NCBI GenBank assembly: GCA_964036195.1
Contig: OZ038460.1
Location: forward strand, 11,659,504-11,723,503
Source of the DNA: Sphaerolaimus hirsutus
Lineage: Eukaryota > Nematoda > Chromadorea > Monhysterida > Sphaerolaimidae
Reading direction: 5' to 3'
Length of the DNA stretch: 64,000 nucleotides
The notes beneath the pieces were generated by a model. That model was not told where the DNA came from. It searched no databases and saw only the letters and a program-made list of their open reading frames with translations. This document shows positions 39,287 to 50,129 of this stretch, piece after piece. A program made the translations under genes and the position numbers. The stretch's first letter is position 1. Each line of letters begins with the position of its first letter.

Positions 39287-42089
39287 CAGTGTCGATATCA
39301 ATCAAGCGTTTTACAACATTGCGCTGCATCCGGATGATAGACATATTACGTCGTTTCGTAATTGTTTTGGTCAATTTCAGATGAAACGCTTGCCGATGGG
39401 ATTAAAGTGTTCCCCGGCTTTAGCGCAGCGCTGTTTTGAAGTTACAATGGCTGGATTATTGCATCGAAATGTGTTGGTATATATAGATGATTTGCTCATT
39501 TACAGTAGGTCATGGGAAGATCATTTGAGTGATATAAGTCAGGTTTTGTCGCGTTTGATAAGTAGCAGTTTTAAAATACACCCAAAAAAGTGTTTTTTCG
39601 CGCGTACAACTGCTGTTAAATTCCTGGGTTATATGGTAGGGCGTGAAGGGATTTGTATACCCGATGATAAGCGAAAGTATTTGAGTGACTGGCCGCTACC
39701 TGTGTGTGTGCGTGAAGTTAAGGCGTTTTTGGGTGCCGTTGGGTTTTTCCGGAGATTAATTCATAAATGTGCTGAATATGCCGCTCCTTTGTCTAATTTA
39801 ACTCGAACGAAAACTGAATTAGGAACTGAAAAGTATAGCGGAAGTACTCCCGTAGATTTAAATGCGAACCCCGCCGCTTTGGAAGCTTTTAATAAGTTGA
39901 AAGTGATGGTGGCTGAAAGTCCCTGTATACAGTATCCTGATCCCAGTAAACCGTTCATAATTATTACCGATGCTTCTAAAGTTGCATTAGCTGGCATTTT
40001 AGTACAACGCGCTGAACCTGCCGCCGCTTTGCATGCGTGTTCATTTTATAGTCGAAAACTTTCCGAAGCGCAATCCCGATGGCCTGCAATTACGCAAGAA
40101 GCATGTGCTATTTTTGAGAGCATACGCAATTGGCATTGTTATTTAGCGGGTCGGCCGTTTGAAGTTTGGACTGATGCGAAAAGTATTTCATGGGTGAAAA
40201 ATCCAAATTTGGAAACCCATCCCCATACGGGTTTGCACCGATTTGCGCTTGCTATTCAATCATATCAAGTTACTTTTAAGCATTTGCGTGGGAAAAGTAA
40301 CGAATTGGCTGATGCTTTGTCGCGCCGGCGTGATGCACCCGTTGAATTTGATGAGCGTGTTAATTTGGACGAAGCGTTTGAAGAATATGCATTTGATATA
40401 CCTGTTGATGAATTGGCGAGAATTTTGACTGAGGAAATGGCGTTGTTAACATCTGAGGAACATTTGGCTTGTCAAGCGGTAGCTAAGGCCATGGCGCGAT
40501 TGGCTTCTGCTCAAAATTGGCTGAAACATGCGAAAATGAAGTCTTTGGAACCGTCAGTTACGGTAGCTACTGAACTGCCAGTGGCAAGCGTTGCTACTGT
40601 GCGGGCGCCGCATCCAATGACAATGCGTGTGCGAAGTAAAAAGAAGGTGGAGTCCAATTCTGAAAATGCTTTGAAATCGCCGCCCAAAAGTGACGATGCG
40701 CCTAAATTAATGGCTGGTGGCCGCCGTTCTGTTCAATTAATTAAGAAACCGGAAAAACTCGATGCTTTACCTCCTCCCATTACTCCAATTGAAGAGTTGT
40801 CGCGTTTGCAAAAAGAAGAACCGTATATAATTACAATTCGTCGTATGTGCGAGGAATCTACTTTGCGTAGGGCCCCACCGTTTTTCATTGATCAATTTGA
40901 TGTTGTTAGGCGTGATGCAGAACCGTCAATATTAGTGGGTGAAAGGAAATATGACCCTGCGTGCATTCCCCAGTCACTAGTTGTCACTGTGTTAGAATTG
41001 GCTCATAATCATCCCACTGCTGGACATTTAGGTGTGATGAAAACGTTTGAAAGATTGCGCGAATTTGCTTGGTTTACAAATATGCGTCCAGAATGCGCTA
41101 GATGGGTTTCTACTTGCCCTTCGTGCAACGCGAAGAAAGGATTGCGCCGCTCAATGAAAACTCAAATTCAGAGCCGGAAAATCGCTAAGTTTCCTGGTGA
41201 TTTTATTGCGATTGATGCAGTAGGGCCATTGCCAATTACCGAAAAAAGGAATGTGCATGTATTGGTATTTGTGGATCAATGTACGCGTTTTGGTTTAGCA
41301 GTACCTGTTCCTAATTTGAAGCAAGATACTGTGGCTATTGCGTTCTTGCAACATGTGTTACCGATTTTTGGTGTGCCCGCTGTAATCTTATCCGACAATG
41401 CACCAAGCTTCATTGGCGGCATTTTTGCGGAATTGCTACGTTATCTAAATACAGTGCAGCATAAGTGTTTCAATTATACGCCAAAGGGGAATGGTTTGGT
41501 TGAGCGCAGGAATGGCGTCTTAATGGAAATAATTTCGCATTATGTGAATGGCTCGCATTCGGATTGGGACAAACACTTAGGCGCCGCTGTCTATGCGTAT
41601 AATACGTCTATGCACCCCTCTATGAAAGTGACACCATATGCGTTGCTATTTGGATCAAATTCTCCGTCACTTTGGGAGCGTATGATCGAACCAACGGGAA
41701 ATGGCACCGATAAGACCGATAAGCCGACGGCGTACAGTCCTTTTGTGTCAAATTTAGACGCGCGACTTTCGGACGTCCGCACGGCCGCGCATTCGGCTTT
41801 ACAGCGCGCGCAAGAAAAAGAGTGTTTTTATGCAAATCGCAGTGCGCGCCGCTTGAATTTGAAGCCCGGTCAATCAGTTCGTGTTTATTCGCCCCGAATT
41901 CTTCGAAAGTTAGGTCGCGTTAAGAAATTCACGCATCATTATATTGGCCCGTATGAATGTTTAGATTATGTGCATCCCATTGTGACCGTGTTTAATAGGT
42001 TGTCTAAGAAAACTTATACCGTTCATGCTGATCGCGTTAAATTAACAAATGAACCAGTTAATCCCACCTATTCGCAGATTTTCGGTTAA
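39282..42089 (+). CDS. Pol, second part (RT, RNase H, integrase), copy 2
   Basis: 936 codons including stop, uninterrupted. RT catalytic YIDD at 39480-39491; a following FLGYMV block; RNase H with TDAS and NELADALSRR; integrase zinc domain (H..H, C..C around 41000-41120). Integrase core catalytic residues are D at 41214, D at 41394 and E at 41502, giving 35 residues between the second D and the E. A C-terminal GPY/F-like module (IGPYE). This is Ty3/gypsy architecture (integrase after RNase H). It must be expressed by a +1 frame change from gag-pol or is non-functional; it has no leader of its own. Confidence 0.9.
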   Translation, partial: FSSVDINQAFYNIALHPDDRHITSFRNCFGQFQMKRLPMGLKCSPALAQRCFEVTMAGLLHRNVLVYIDDLLIYSRSWEDHLSDISQVLSRLISSSFKIHPKKCFFARTTAVKFLGYMVGREGICIPDDKRKYLSDWPLPVCVREVKAFLGAVGFFRRLIHKCAEYAAPLSNLTRTKTELGTEKYSGSTPVDLNANPAALEAFNKLKVMVAESPCIQYPDPSKPFIIITDASKVALAGILVQRAEPAAALHACSFYSRKLSEAQSRWPAITQEACAIFESIRNWHCYLAGRPFEVWTDAKSISWVKNPNLETHPHTGLHRFALAIQSYQVTFKHLRGKSNELADALSRRRDAPVEFDERVNLDEAFEEYAFDIPVDELARILTEEMALLTSEEHLACQAVAKAMARLASAQNWLKHAKMKSLEPSVTVATELPVASVATVRAPHPMTMRVRSKKKVESNSENALKSPPKSDDAPKLMAGGRRSVQLIKKPEKLDALPPPITPIEELSRLQKEEPYIITIRRMCEESTLRRAPPFFIDQFDVVRRDAEPSILVGERKYDPACIPQSLVVTVLELAHNHPTAGHLGVMKTFERLREFAWFTNMRPECARWVSTCPSCNAKKGLRRSMKTQIQSRKIAKFPGDFIAIDAVGPLPITEKRNVHVLVFVDQCTRFGLAVPVPNLKQDTVAIAFLQHVLPIFGVPAVILSDNAPSFIGGIFAELLRYLNTVQHKCFNYTPKGNGLVERRNGVLMEIISHYVNGSHSDWDKHLGAAVYAYNTSMHPSMKVTPYALLFGSNSPSLWERMIEPTGNGTDKTDKPTAYSPFVSNLDARLSDVRTAAHSALQRAQEKECFYANRSARRLNLKPGQSVRVYSPRILRKLGRVKKFTHHYIGPYECLDYVHPIVTVFNRLSKKTYTVHADRVKLTNEPVNPTYSQIFG

Positions 42090-42619
42090 AAAACCCCGAG
42101 ATTTTCCGCTCTTCAACCTAAAGTGTCCCAAGTCAATTATTCCGTTCGAAACTTAAATTAAAATTCATTTTCATTTTTATTCGGATTATTCGCGTTTAAT
42201 TTCGGCCGTCAATTCGTGGTGAGTTCGGGGTTGCAATTTTTGTGTTTTTGGTTGTGCGCGAGATAATTTTGTAGCAAAAAGTTGGTTTTTTATGTAAAAA
42301 GGTAAAGCGCGAAAATTTCATAAGTGTTATTAAAGGTGTTTGTTCCTAATTGTCGTCGCAGTTTTAATTCACCAGTTATTCATATAATCGCATTTATTTC
42401 GTTCTAAAACTTGTTTCGTTCTCATTTTCGCCCATTTCGCAACAAAATAAAAATTATTTTTGGCGCAGTACGTTCAACGTAGTGCGTTGAAAATAATTCG
42501 CAATTTTTCGATTAGGGTGTCGCTCAGACCTTCGTGCATTTCGGTGCCGACATTCTGGGTGGCGCATTTTAAGTAGCAATAAGTTGTGTTTTCCGGTGCT
42601 CTACTTTGAAGTGTGAAAT
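42090..42619 (+). promoter_or_regulatory. Pol-helicase spacer, copy 2
   Basis: AT-rich, non-coding, diverged from copy 1 by substitutions and indels, except that the last 100 bases, including the TTTTCCGGTGCTCTACTTTG motif before the helicase ATG at 42620, are conserved. The conserved end against a variable body points to a functional element near the start codon. Confidence 0.45.
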
Positions 42620-45600
42620 ATGACTAGTTCGGGTGGCGTACCCATGGGTGGGTATGGAGCGAGTTCCAGTTCGTATCGTGGCGGGCGCATAGCCAAGGCG
42701 CCGCTCAAGTCGTGGACTTCTCATGGAAAACAGGGCGGTGACACTATTCCGCCGCTGCCCTACAATCCTCCTCGAAACGCCCGATCGACTTGTCCTGAAT
42801 TTGTCATCAACCAGAAGTTGTCGGGAATAGTGGATCGAGTTCACGTCGGTAACGAGCCGCGTCCTACCAGTTATCAATGCCACATTCGTTTCGACGGCGA
42901 TGCGCAGGCGCTTTTGGAAAGTTATCCGGAGTGGTCGGAAGCGGAAACGGCTTATCCCTTTTTCACCTATTCGGTCAACAAAGCGGAGCGCGCTCGTGAG
43001 CGGTCGGTGCAGAAAATTTTGAAGGAATATCGCGAGGCTAACGAAGCTTACGATATGTTTTTGCCGCTTGTCCGCCACGGCATGCATTTTGTTGCGACTG
43101 GTATCAGTAGGGTTAGCGCCAATCCGAAATATTGGGAATTGCGAGGCGTCACAATTATGAAAAATGACGCTCAAATGCCATTGTTTTTGGGCCGCCCTGT
43201 TGTTATTGTTTCGCAAGGACAGGTTGACCTCTCCGTCGATGAGCCAGCATCGGAAATTTCACAGAGAGGACAGGAAAATCGCGAAGGATATCATCCTTAT
43301 CCGGCCAAGTGGAGATACTTGCGTTTGAGGGCAGCGTTCACCCCTTCGCGGTACATTAGTGCACCCCCCTTCAAAGGCGCCGACGAGCGGGATCCGGGCC
43401 CTGAAAAGTTAATTTTTGCGCACAGCGAAAATGTCATGGAAAGTGACATACACCCGCACGCCGGACAATTAGGTGTGGCGCATGTAGAATATCACGCTTT
43501 TGATGACGCCGGCAAAGTCAACAACTTTTATTGGGGTCATGCGTATGGCGTGCGTATTTTCTCGGCGCGGCAAATCGAGGCTGGTATGGAATGGAAGGGC
43601 GAAATGAATAGAGATTACCTCACCTCTCAGCTGCAGCTTCGTTCCATCTTTTTGGCCGCCGCTAACGTGTGTCATGAAGCGCATTTGCGATACACTGCGA
43701 CTAGGGCGAAAGCGGTGCGCGCGCAGGTGACTTGGCAAAATGGGCCGCGGGGATTAATTGCGATAATTAGGTGGGAGCGCGTGCATTTGAATCCAGCTGC
43801 TGCGATGCGCGACACGGCCGAGTGGCACAGGAATAAGGCGCAGGGCTACATGTTGAATTTTACTTCGCCCATGTCGTCGCTACAAATCGTCGAAGCTGAT
43901 CCCCGGGGGGAGGAGCGCGCTTTGACTGGCCGCCCGCAAATAAATTTACGTACGGTCAGCGCCGACATCACTGCCGAGGCGGTGCAGTTGATCGCCAAAC
44001 CGGATGTGTTGGTGCCGCAGGCGCTGTCGCCGCATTTGCTGCCTAATTGCGATTACATGGTGCGCGGTTCCGCCTTGTCGCCTAGCTACAATGGCCGCAT
44101 GGAAACTTTGGAGCGGTTGTGCATAATGGGGCCTAGTGGCTACCGGCCAACCGAGAGCAACACCGGAATGCTCGCTGTGGAAGACCAAGTCAAAATGGCG
44201 GTAGTGCTGCACAAGCAGTTGAACCAAGTTGAGACTGATTGGCAGCGCACGCTCGACAAAATTGAGTCTGACGGGTTGTACGCCGAGGTGCGCAGAGGCA
44301 CATGCGAAGATTTATTGCAAGCGCAGCAGGGTGATTTTCGGCCGCAGGAGGGGCAGGGGCGTGTGATTGCGTCAGTTATCAAGTCTGTGCGAAAAACTGC
44401 GCCGCTATTGTTGATGTGTGATTCACCGTTCGGTTCCGGTAAAACGACTGTGCAAAGTCAGTGTGCGTACGCGGTTGCGTTCAAATTTACTGAGAAAAAT
44501 GGCCCGCCGAACCCGCTGAAGAGGGAATTGCCCTCTGATGCAAACAAAAATGCGCTTTACCACTCCACAATGACTACTTGCAGTGTGAATTCGGCCGCTG
44601 ATGAGTCTGCCAGACGGTCGTTGCAAAGTTTGGCAAACATTGGTCTGCCTAATTTGGAAACGGTCGTGGAAGTTTTGCTGCGCAGTAGGGAGAGGTGGAC
44701 TGCGATGGATGATAAGCCAAATTTTCAAACACCTGGCTATGCGCGTTTTTGTCAGGTGCGCGCCGCTTTCGCGATTCGCGTGCTGAGTCCATTGTTGGAA
44801 GTTGACGATCGCTACGTCGATATGACGCTCCAGCAATTGCCGCTGCTGAATTTGATCGCGCAAAACATGCCCATGCATGTGATCCGATTGAATGACCACT
44901 GGCTAACTGCTTATGAACGCTTTACCGCTCAACGCCATATTTGTGACACTTTGAACGAGATCATCGCGAACAATCAGCACCCCGCCGACATTTTCGAAGC
45001 CATTCAGTCGCAGTTGCCTTTGGTTCGTTTGTCCATCGACGAAGACGACGAGGATGACCTGGTGCCACTGGACGATGGTCAAGAGGAGGGCGTGCAGGCG
45101 TGGGGGGCCGCGGCTGGCTTTGTCGATGACAACCAGGTGTGGGGCAAAATTTACAAGCGCGAAATGCGACGCCTCGTTAGGGTGGCTACTAGGTTGCATA
45201 AGGTGGTGTTGAATGTGCTGCAGCCAGGCCAAGTCCATGTGACCTTGGATTCATCGCGCGATAAGCGACTGCAAGTTTTGAAATATGCCGCGGTATTTGT
45301 GGACGAGGCGTCTTTGGCGGATGAAACTGCGATTTTTGGCGCTGTTTCAAACGCTCGACTCCCCCACAATGGCTTGGTGCTTTTGTTTGGCGATAGCAAA
45401 CAGTTGACCCGAATGGTCAGGCCGCATTCATGGATCGCTCCGATCCTGAAACCTGATCCATCGCTGATCAATAGGTTGGTGGAAGGTGTGTTGTGCCCAA
45501 TTCTGAAGCTCGAGACCGTCTTCCGCGGCCACGACGCGCTGATTCAAGCGAATTCAGTCGCTGCGTACGATGGCCAATTGCGCGCGTTCCACGAATACAG

Positions 45601-47176
45601 TCAGTGGCGAGATACTTTGCCGCTCATGGCTTGCGGTGCCGATCAGGTGCCTTTGTCTTCTGTGATCGTGCACATGGGTTTCGAAACGAGCGAGGGCGTG
45701 TCTGTTAAAAATTTGACGGAAGTGGACATTGTGGTGCGCGTTGTGCAGCAATTTGTCATCTTGGCGCTGAACAACGAGGGCGAGAATGTCGTTCCGTGGA
45801 GTGATTTAGAAAGCGCCGATTCGCTGCTGATTGTGTGTTTCTATTCCGCGCAGGAGAGAAGAGTGATTGACGAATTGGTGCGATTGAGCTGGGCGCAGTT
45901 GTTAGGGGGTGAGGGGTTCCCCGATTATTTGGTGACCCCAGCGTTTTGGCGGAAAAAAGTCATCACTGCCGATCGAGCGCAAGCTCGTGAAGCGCACGTG
46001 GTGATTGTGTCATGTGTGAGGGGCAGCGCGCCGCGCGTGGACGCTACTGGACACCCGTCGCAGCGCGAGCGCGATGTGATGGACAGAATTGGCTTTTTGG
46101 CGATGCCGGAGCGGTGCAACGTGGCCACGTCTCGCGCCAAAACGGCCAGAGTCGTGATCATGAACGCCGCTACCGTGCTGCATTCTGAATTTTTCTGGCG
46201 CTTTGTGGCGGTGGAATTAGGAAAGGGACACGTTTTTGCGTACCACGAGCGACATTTGTGGGAGAGTGACCCGTTGGCTAGGTTTCTGGGCCACTGGAGA
46301 AGTGCCCCGGTCGATCTGCCAGAACCCGCTCCGCCCGTGCAAGAAGAAGAAGAAAATGAGGTTCCGCCGCCGCAGGAAGAAGTTCAGGAGGTGGATGTGA
46401 GCGAACAGCGAGTGTCCCCTCAGCCAGACGCCGATGTCGTTCCCGCTCCCGATTCCCCAGACGTACAAATGTTGCCGCCCGAAGAGCAGGAGGAGGAGTC
46501 GTCGGAGAAAGTTCAGCCGCGCGCGGATGAAAAAGCGAGTTGTTCTCGGTCTCGGCGTCGGTATCGCGGTCGTCGTCGCTCTCCCTCGTCGAGTTCTTCC
46601 TCTTCCTCTAGTTCTTCGTCGGGTTCGTCAAAATCGGGATCGAGTAGTGAAACCGATTCGGCCTCGGAGTCTGAACACGCGCCGCCCGTACCGGCACACA
46701 AACAGAAAACGCACCAGGAGGAGGAAGTGATGGAGGTGGAACAGGAGCAAAGTGAACAAGATGCTCAACAGCAGGAACCGGCAATGGAAGGTCAACGGCA
46801 AGAGCAAGAACCAGAGCCAGATACTGAAGAGGCCAATAATGCAATTATTGGAGAAAAATTGGATGAGTTAATTCAAATGGCGGGCGAGTTGAACACCGAG
46901 TTGGACGCTGAGCGACAGCAACAGTCCATGAGCCCAGACCGGCAGATGCTAAGACAAATGGACGCCATCCAGGAGGAGGCCAATGAGTCTGCTGAGCCCA
47001 TGCAGGAAGATGAGCAAGAGCAGCCTGAGGAAGCGGCCGCACAGCAGCTGCAGCAACCTGTTCAGGTTGTTGTAGTTGGCGCGTCACCGCCACCGCAAGA
47101 GGAACAGAGTCCGCCCCCGCCAGTGACTCCAACTTTGGCAGGTTTGGAGCCAGAGGAGGAGATGGAAGCGGAGTAA
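42620..47176 (+). CDS. UPF1-like superfamily 1 helicase, intact motifs
   Basis: 1518 codons, same length as copy 1 with small in-frame indels in the tail and about forty amino-acid differences by eye. All SF1 motifs are present: Walker A FGSGKTT (604-610), NSAADES block, Walker B VDEAS (E896 at 45305-45307), GDSKQL, LETVFRGH, FYSAQ, REAHVVIVSCVR and CNVATSRAK. About 290 residues separate motifs I and II, more than I expect for UPF1, so an enlarged 1B/1C insertion is likely. No Cys/His-rich UPF2-binding domain is visible in the N-terminal 590 residues. The tail has an RS-like block, a Ser run and Gln/Glu-rich stretches. It sits where env lies in retroviruses. Possible jobs: RNP remodelling, assisting reverse transcription, or interfering with nonsense-mediated decay; none is shown. 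Confidence 0.92.
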   Translation: MTSSGGVPMGGYGASSSSYRGGRIAKAPLKSWTSHGKQGGDTIPPLPYNPPRNARSTCPEFVINQKLSGIVDRVHVGNEPRPTSYQCHIRFDGDAQALLESYPEWSEAETAYPFFTYSVNKAERARERSVQKILKEYREANEAYDMFLPLVRHGMHFVATGISRVSANPKYWELRGVTIMKNDAQMPLFLGRPVVIVSQGQVDLSVDEPASEISQRGQENREGYHPYPAKWRYLRLRAAFTPSRYISAPPFKGADERDPGPEKLIFAHSENVMESDIHPHAGQLGVAHVEYHAFDDAGKVNNFYWGHAYGVRIFSARQIEAGMEWKGEMNRDYLTSQLQLRSIFLAAANVCHEAHLRYTATRAKAVRAQVTWQNGPRGLIAIIRWERVHLNPAAAMRDTAEWHRNKAQGYMLNFTSPMSSLQIVEADPRGEERALTGRPQINLRTVSADITAEAVQLIAKPDVLVPQALSPHLLPNCDYMVRGSALSPSYNGRMETLERLCIMGPSGYRPTESNTGMLAVEDQVKMAVVLHKQLNQVETDWQRTLDKIESDGLYAEVRRGTCEDLLQAQQGDFRPQEGQGRVIASVIKSVRKTAPLLLMCDSPFGSGKTTVQSQCAYAVAFKFTEKNGPPNPLKRELPSDANKNALYHSTMTTCSVNSAADESARRSLQSLANIGLPNLETVVEVLLRSRERWTAMDDKPNFQTPGYARFCQVRAAFAIRVLSPLLEVDDRYVDMTLQQLPLLNLIAQNMPMHVIRLNDHWLTAYERFTAQRHICDTLNEIIANNQHPADIFEAIQSQLPLVRLSIDEDDEDDLVPLDDGQEEGVQAWGAAAGFVDDNQVWGKIYKREMRRLVRVATRLHKVVLNVLQPGQVHVTLDSSRDKRLQVLKYAAVFVDEASLADETAIFGAVSNARLPHNGLVLLFGDSKQLTRMVRPHSWIAPILKPDPSLINRLVEGVLCPILKLETVFRGHDALIQANSVAAYDGQLRAFHEYSQWRDTLPLMACGADQVPLSSVIVHMGFETSEGVSVKNLTEVDIVVRVVQQFVILALNNEGENVVPWSDLESADSLLIVCFYSAQERRVIDELVRLSWAQLLGGEGFPDYLVTPAFWRKKVITADRAQAREAHVVIVSCVRGSAPRVDATGHPSQRERDVMDRIGFLAMPERCNVATSRAKTARVVIMNAATVLHSEFFWRFVAVELGKGHVFAYHERHLWESDPLARFLGHWRSAPVDLPEPAPPVQEEEENEVPPPQEEVQEVDVSEQRVSPQPDADVVPAPDSPDVQMLPPEEQEEESSEKVQPRADEKASCSRSRRRYRGRRRSPSSSSSSSSSSSSGSSKSGSSSETDSASESEHAPPVPAHKQKTHQEEEVMEVEQEQSEQDAQQQEPAMEGQRQEQEPEPDTEEANNAIIGEKLDELIQMAGELNTELDAERQQQSMSPDRQMLRQMDAIQEEANESAEPMQEDEQEQPEEAAAQQLQQPVQVVVVGASPPPQEEQSPPPPVTPTLAGLEPEEEMEAE

Positions 47177-47492
47177 TGGTAATTTAGGTGTACAGGAATT
47201 TTTTTTGTTTTTGTTTTTTAGTTGTTTTTGTTAGAGCGAACGTTTTACCAGTAGAATTGAGCTTTTGTTGAGTTGGAAATTGACTTTTCATTGAGTTTTA
47301 CCGGTTCAAAAGTTTTTTTTTTGTGTTCTCAACAAAGTGTGGAAAAATGCGTAATGGTTGTCAACAAATTTAAAATTGGTTTAAAATAGTTCTCAAAAAA
47401 CGGGAATTTAGTTCAATTCGTTTCTTTAATTTTTAATAGTTTTGCTGTGCTTCGATTTTAGCCGGGAGGTAAAATGTATGGCTGGTGGAGTT
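47177..47492 (+). other. 3' untranslated stretch, copy 2
   Basis: T-rich stretch after the helicase stop and a purine block GGGAGGTAAAA at 47464-47474, 18 bases before the LTR, as in copy 1. Weak candidate polypurine tract. Confidence 0.35.
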
Positions 47493-50129
47493 TGTGAGCA
47501 AAAGTGGGTGTCCAAAAATTGTAAAATTTCAAAAATTTTAAGTATAAATGTATATATAGTTCACTTAATGAATTTATGTAGAGGGTTGTTTACACTTCCG
47601 AGCTTACAACAATTTAAACATTTCAGTTCTACTTCGACGATGGTTTTGGGCGATTCGGTGGGCGAACGTGGCGTTGACGTTTTCGGCTACGTCGCTGCGC
47701 TACGTTGGCAACGTGGCAACGTGCATTTCCGTTTTTCCGGTGCCCCATTGTGTTATGTGTGTTTTTTCTGGCCAAGGAAAGGATTGGAGGTATTGAGGAT
47801 CTGACACAAAGTTGACGCTGTGATGTAAATAGTTGTTTTTATTTGTTTAGATTTTTTAATTAGGTAGTTTTTTTTTTAAGAAAGTGAGACAAGTGAATTG
47901 GCAACAATTTTAATTGTGACAGTTTAATTTAAAAGTAATTTTTACTAGCGGTTTGGATTACATAACAAAGTTTCGTTTATTTCCTCTAAGTAGAAAAGAG
48001 TGACGCTGCAGTTACGTGTCGTAGTGCGTGAATGGTCAGTGATAACTGAGGGCACATAGGTTGAATTTTGACTAACTCTCGTTGCATTTTTTTACGTGAG
48101 GGTCGCGGCTATTGATCTAGTATGTACTGTGCATTCCTGCATTTCCGGATTGAAAAACAAAAAGTTAATTTACACGCGATTTTACAAAGGTACACTGATT
48201 ATAGAGGTGCGATGATGATTGGTGTTGAAAATGAGAGGTAATTAAAAGAATCGAGTCTAACTCGACAGGCATGATCGCATGTCTAAATGCCTACTCCCTT
48301 GGCTTGTTGTGAGAACAGCCCAGTCCGCCGATCTCATCGAAACAAGCACCCATACAGTGACAAGTGTACCTATTTTTGAGTGAGTTGAGCAGTTCGGTAT
48401 TTTCGGGGTGTGGTTTTTGCACAGTGCGTATGGGATCAAAAAGCCGTGGCTGACTAATTAATATTCTGGTAGCAGAATGAGTGGTGTAGCAGCGAGAGTG
48501 GTTATATTCGTGATAAGTGCCTTCGGTAGTTAATGGCTGTTGCGTTTCGGCATGTGGCAGTGGATTCACTTGAGTTTGTTTTTTTGTTGTCGTTTTAAAC
48601 TTCAAAAAGTCATGCAATCCAAACATGCATTTAAGCTACAAAGATTGAAATTTATCAACTTTCAAGTTGCCAATCATTTGCGTTCGTATTTCTGTTAAGC
48701 GTTATACCGACTTCATATTCGTTTTAACTTTAGGTTTGGTAGGGAATAGGTAAAACTCGAGTATGCTAATTTTTATTTGATTTTACGTTTGCAACTTCGC
48801 TATTTTTTTATCTACCTAATCCTAGATTGATTTTTTTGTATTTCCCTTTCCCCTAGAAAACTGATAACTTGACATTTGGATATTTAGGAATTTATGCAAA
48901 TTTCGTGAGTGATCTTTATTATACAAAGAGATGAAATAATAAGCCGCTTGTTTTTCCTGTTTTTTCCCCGAATATTTTGATAAGTGTAAAGGTGATCTGA
49001 TTTGAGTGCGTAGTTATTTAATCACTCTGATAGAATTTCCGCTTAGCGTCTTTAAAACGGTACCGTAATTCATTTTTTCCTTGACAGTCAGTGTGAAAGT
49101 TAGTTCCATTCGCCTTACCGGTATCCTAATCTTATCATGGATTATCCCACTTACGACATTTTTTCGTTGTGCATTAATAATACGTGTGCTTCTTACGCTT
49201 TGGATATCAACGTCATTTTCATTTATTATACGCTCTTTTTGCTGATGGGATTACTGTTCGCGTGTTTGTTTGTTTCGCTAATTGCTGTGTGTTTCCCCGT
49301 TCGTGGCGGTGGTTTTGGGATTTCGGTAGAGTTCGCTGAGTAAAATTTGAATCGCCCGCCATTTTTTTCGCGCTAAAACAGGTTTTTACAGTATCTCGTG
49401 TGTTTTTCCTGTTCTTTTTATTCTTGTCGCATTCGTTCATTTTCTCATTTTCTATTTTTATCCTCGCTCTTGTTCCCAACCCGATTTTTGGCGCGTGAAT
49501 TCTTTGTGTTTTTGTGTAGTTGATCGACGTATCCTGTAAACTGACGCCGTGAATAATTTTAGGTATGCCCGTTTTAAAATTCCGTGTGTCTGTAAAGTCG
49601 TTTGTAAGCATGCTTCTCGTGGTATGTGGAAGTGTTGTCTGGACTTGGCTTATGTTGTTGCGTATAAAAGCGTACCGTAATTTAGAGTAGGGGTCGATTC
49701 AGTCGAAATTGCTTCGGTTTCATTTTCTTGGAGTTTTTTCGAAGGTTTTGTGCCGCTGGTTAGAAGCTCGTTCTCAGTGTGTTCCCTGTGCTCTATCTAA
49801 ATGTGTGAATTCTGAGTCTAAAAATCGCCTAAAATAAAATCTCTTCTAAAAACTTCGGACCCCTTGGTGTAAATTAGACATTCAACTAATTGCTGGTGCG
49901 TTGATAAAAACGCCATTCGCTAAAAAGCTAACTTAATTGACGTAGCGTACACCTGTGATATTCACTTCGGTGAATTCACCATTGTGCGTTGCGAATTCAA
50001 TCGGTAGTCGCTTTTCCGTTGCCTTACTTTGTTGCTCATCCAACGAGTAGGTGTGAGATCGGTAAAACTTGGCAGTTTGCCATAGTGGAATTTGGTTGAG
50101 TAAAAAGTAGCCGGTGAAAATTCATGACA
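47493..50129 (+). repeat. 3' LTR, copy 2
   Basis: 2637 bp, same length and, as read, same sequence as 32198-34834. TATAAAAG at 49663-49670. Followed by the duplication TATA (50130-50133). Confidence 0.96.
49137..49343 (+). CDS. U3-encoded small membrane protein, copy 2 3' LTR
   Basis: Same 68-codon ORF as at 33842, identical in this LTR. Being in the 3' U3, it is the version that would be carried on the genomic RNA, downstream of the helicase. Single hydrophobic segment, no recognised family. Confidence 0.58.
   Translation: MDYPTYDIFSLCINNTCASYALDINVIFIYYTLFLLMGLLFACLFVSLIAVCFPVRGGGFGISVEFAE

Larger units (their letters stand above)
32198..50129 (+). mobile_element. LTR retrotransposon with helicase gene, copy 2 (young)
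   Basis: 17.93 kb, same layout as copy 1. LTRs 32198-34834 and 47493-50129 are both 2637 bp and read as identical wherever I compared them. The 4-bp target duplication is TATA (32194-32197, 50130-50133). Gag-Pol, the helicase and the U3 ORF are all open, apart from the RT frame change shared with copy 1. The helicase keeps the Walker B glutamate and integrase has no stop. LTR identity implies a recent insertion from a functional or trans-helped source. It inserted into a hAT-like element (31901-50364). Confidence 0.97.

Noticed and set aside
10299-50129. Two copies explained by a segmental duplication
   Set aside because: Each copy has its own target duplication and unrelated flanks, and the LTR pairs are more alike within than between copies, so they are two transposition events.
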